Shown here piece by piece: positions 6,901 to 7,195 of a stretch of DNA of 7,195 nucleotides (its first letter is position 1; each line of letters opens with the position of its first letter). The notes beneath the pieces were generated by a model. That model saw only the letters and a list, made by a program, of their open reading frames with translations, was not told the origin of the DNA and did not search any database. Both the position numbers and the translations under genes were made by a program. Source of the DNA: Actinomycetes bacterium (GTDB lineage Bacteria; Actinomycetota; Acidimicrobiia; Acidimicrobiales; Palsa-688); the NCBI GenBank assembly GCA_021819345.1, contig JAKARG010000159.1:1-7195 (forward strand), in the 5' to 3' direction.

Positions 6901-7195
6901 CGGCGAGTCGTCGGTCGAGCCGTAGACGTCGACGATCGAGCCGCGCACTGCGAGCTCACCCCGGTGCTCGACCTGGTACTCCCGGCGGTAGCCGAGGCCG
7001 ACCAGGCGGGCGACGAGGTCCTCGAGGTCGACCTGGTCGCCGCGGCGGACCACGACCGGGCGGAGCTCTTCGACGTGTGGGCCGAGACGCTGCACCAGGC
7101 TCCGGACAGGAGCCACCACCACCCGCGGGGCACGGTCGCCTCCCTCGCGGAGCCGCCACAGCGTCCGGAGCCGCCGGCCCATGGTCGCCACAGAT
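3910..7195 (-). CDS. mfd: Transcription-repair coupling factor Mfd, N-terminus cut by window edge
   Basis: An ATP-driven DNA translocase that removes stalled RNA polymerase at lesions and recruits UvrA for nucleotide excision repair. The frame is open to the right edge. The first readable residues (SVATMGRRLRTLW) match an internal part of Mfd, so about 80-110 residues are missing and the in-frame GTG at 7191 is not the start. Counting from that GTG, UvrB-like UvrA-interaction segments occupy the first 150 or so residues. A CarD-like RNA polymerase interaction domain (DDMKTGDYVVHYQHGVGRF onward) covers about 379-445. The helicase core has Walker A GDVGFGKT 532-539, DEEQ 633-636, TATPIPRT near 659-666, the translocation motif region GLGQLHQLRGRVGR (RGRVGR at 804-809), and then the TRCF C-terminal domain. 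A low-complexity Ala/Gly/Pro tail of about 47 residues (1047-1093) follows. The TGA stop overlaps the next gene by 4 bases. No internal disruption is seen. Confidence 0.97.
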   Translation of the reverse strand, partial: SVATMGRRLRTLWRLREGGDRAPRVVVAPVRSLVQRLGPHVEELRPVVVRRGDQVDLEDLVARLVGLGYRREYQVEHRGELAVRGSIVDVYGSTDDSPVRIDLWGDEVDRLSEFGVGDQRSTVERDEVELFGCRELLPTAEVRERAAALVATAPWGREQWERLAEGQVFDGMESWLPWLTPDERILPDLIGDRGLVLLAEPRRMRDRAAELADEEAALAGTLAQTWAASGEAFPPLHLPFDRLLSGTGAGVWHLLGAPEGPGSSVVAAGSWDPVVGGDGDRLVARLAELLGAGYRVVVCAEGAGSAMRLSETLAGHGFDAPVVDPGPALAEPGIRVAVAPLERGFVYPPVKVAVLAEGDLTGRHRAHRRPRPRARAAETVFDDMKTGDYVVHYQHGVGRFGGMVRRSIGGVERDYLVLEYRAGDKLYVPSDQVDLLRPYSGGESPALNRLNGSEWQKTRARVRSAVREIAQELVVLYQQRVASPGHAFSADTPWQAEVEESFPYDETPDQRKAIAEVKADMEAPSPMDRLICGDVGFGKTEVAIRAAFKAVQDGKQAAILVPTTLLASQHFQTFSDRFAGYPVRVEMLSRFLAPAQAREVIDGLAVGSVDVVVGTHRLLGEEVRFKDLGLLVVDEEQRFGVNHKEAIKKLFTGVDVLTLTATPIPRTLEMSLTGIRDLTLLQTAPAERQPILTYVGEHDDRAVAEAIRRELLREGQVFFVHNRVADIDKVAAEVRALVPEARVAVAHGQMDEGALEKVVLDFWEGRYDVLVCTTIIESGIDMPTVNTLVVDRADRLGLGQLHQLRGRVGRAGQRAYAYLFYPPDRSLSEEAYERLRTIGEHTELGSGFKIAMRDLEIRGAGNLLSGDQSGHIAAVGYDLYVQMVSEAVAELKGEERREPAEIRLDLPVTANLPADYVAREDLRLEAYRRLATVSTHAEVEDIRSEWLDRYGPLPEPAEALVRIGHLRAECARTGLREVTVVKGSGGGLVSAGPTARMAPLALRASERVRLSRLWPRAVYKEDTGQLVLQLPRGADPASTLTDLLGALVPPVAVREGGEGAPGPAVVAGTVAGAGRSAARSGAISGGPLGTIGSP

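Noticed and set aside
7180..7191. True mfd start at GTG 7191 or ATG 7182
   Set aside because: The frame remains open to the window edge, and the sequence around MGRRLRTLW corresponds to an internal position of Mfd, after the missing N-terminal part.
1..7195. A new defence, mobile or biosynthetic system
   Set aside because: All four genes are recognisable conserved chromosomal genes. No transposase, integrase, attachment site, tRNA or cluster of unknown genes is visible.

Overview
The window is a GC-rich (about 70% by eye) stretch of bacterial chromosome. All four genes lie on the minus strand; reading leftward, the order is mfd, a SurA-like lipoprotein gene, a YabN-type mazG, and eno. Strong G/C third-position bias, GTG starts, and a SurA-like lipoprotein of the 'DP-x-YGTW' type between mfd and mazG with eno just downstream point to an actinobacterium. 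Acidimicrobiia or a related lineage is a reasonable guess from gene order and protein character, but this is inference and not a phylogenetic result.

Layout from the right edge. (1) 7195-3910: mfd, the transcription-repair coupling factor, cut by the window edge so that roughly the first 80-110 residues are missing. (2) 3913-2942: a 323-aa secreted lipoprotein with a SurA-like N-terminal segment and a diverged parvulin-like C-terminal part; its GTG start overlaps the mfd stop by 4 bases. (3) 2938-1418: a 506-aa MazG-family protein with an N-terminal tetrapyrrole-methylase-like domain and two MazG domains; it begins 3 bases after the lipoprotein stop. These three genes look like one translationally coupled transcript. 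(4) 1417-1144: a 274-bp intergenic region. It holds a GC-rich 18-bp tandem repeat and a hairpin just after mazG, then a possible -10 element, a 12-bp palindrome and an 8-bp-stem leader hairpin ahead of eno. (5) 1143-1: eno, enolase, cut at the left edge after 381 codons.

The genes are housekeeping: transcription-coupled DNA repair (Mfd), envelope protein folding or quality control (lipoprotein, inferred), nucleotide-pool sanitation (MazG) and glycolysis (Eno). Mfd and MazG both limit damage to genetic information, which may explain their clustering. I see no mobile element, CRISPR array, RNA gene or defence system. The most unusual structure is a perfectly in-phase 30-bp tandem repeat expanding a loop inside the second MazG domain. 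A separate non-coding 18-bp tandem repeat sits just beyond the mazG stop and shares an 11-bp core with it. Nothing here amounts to a convincing new biological system.
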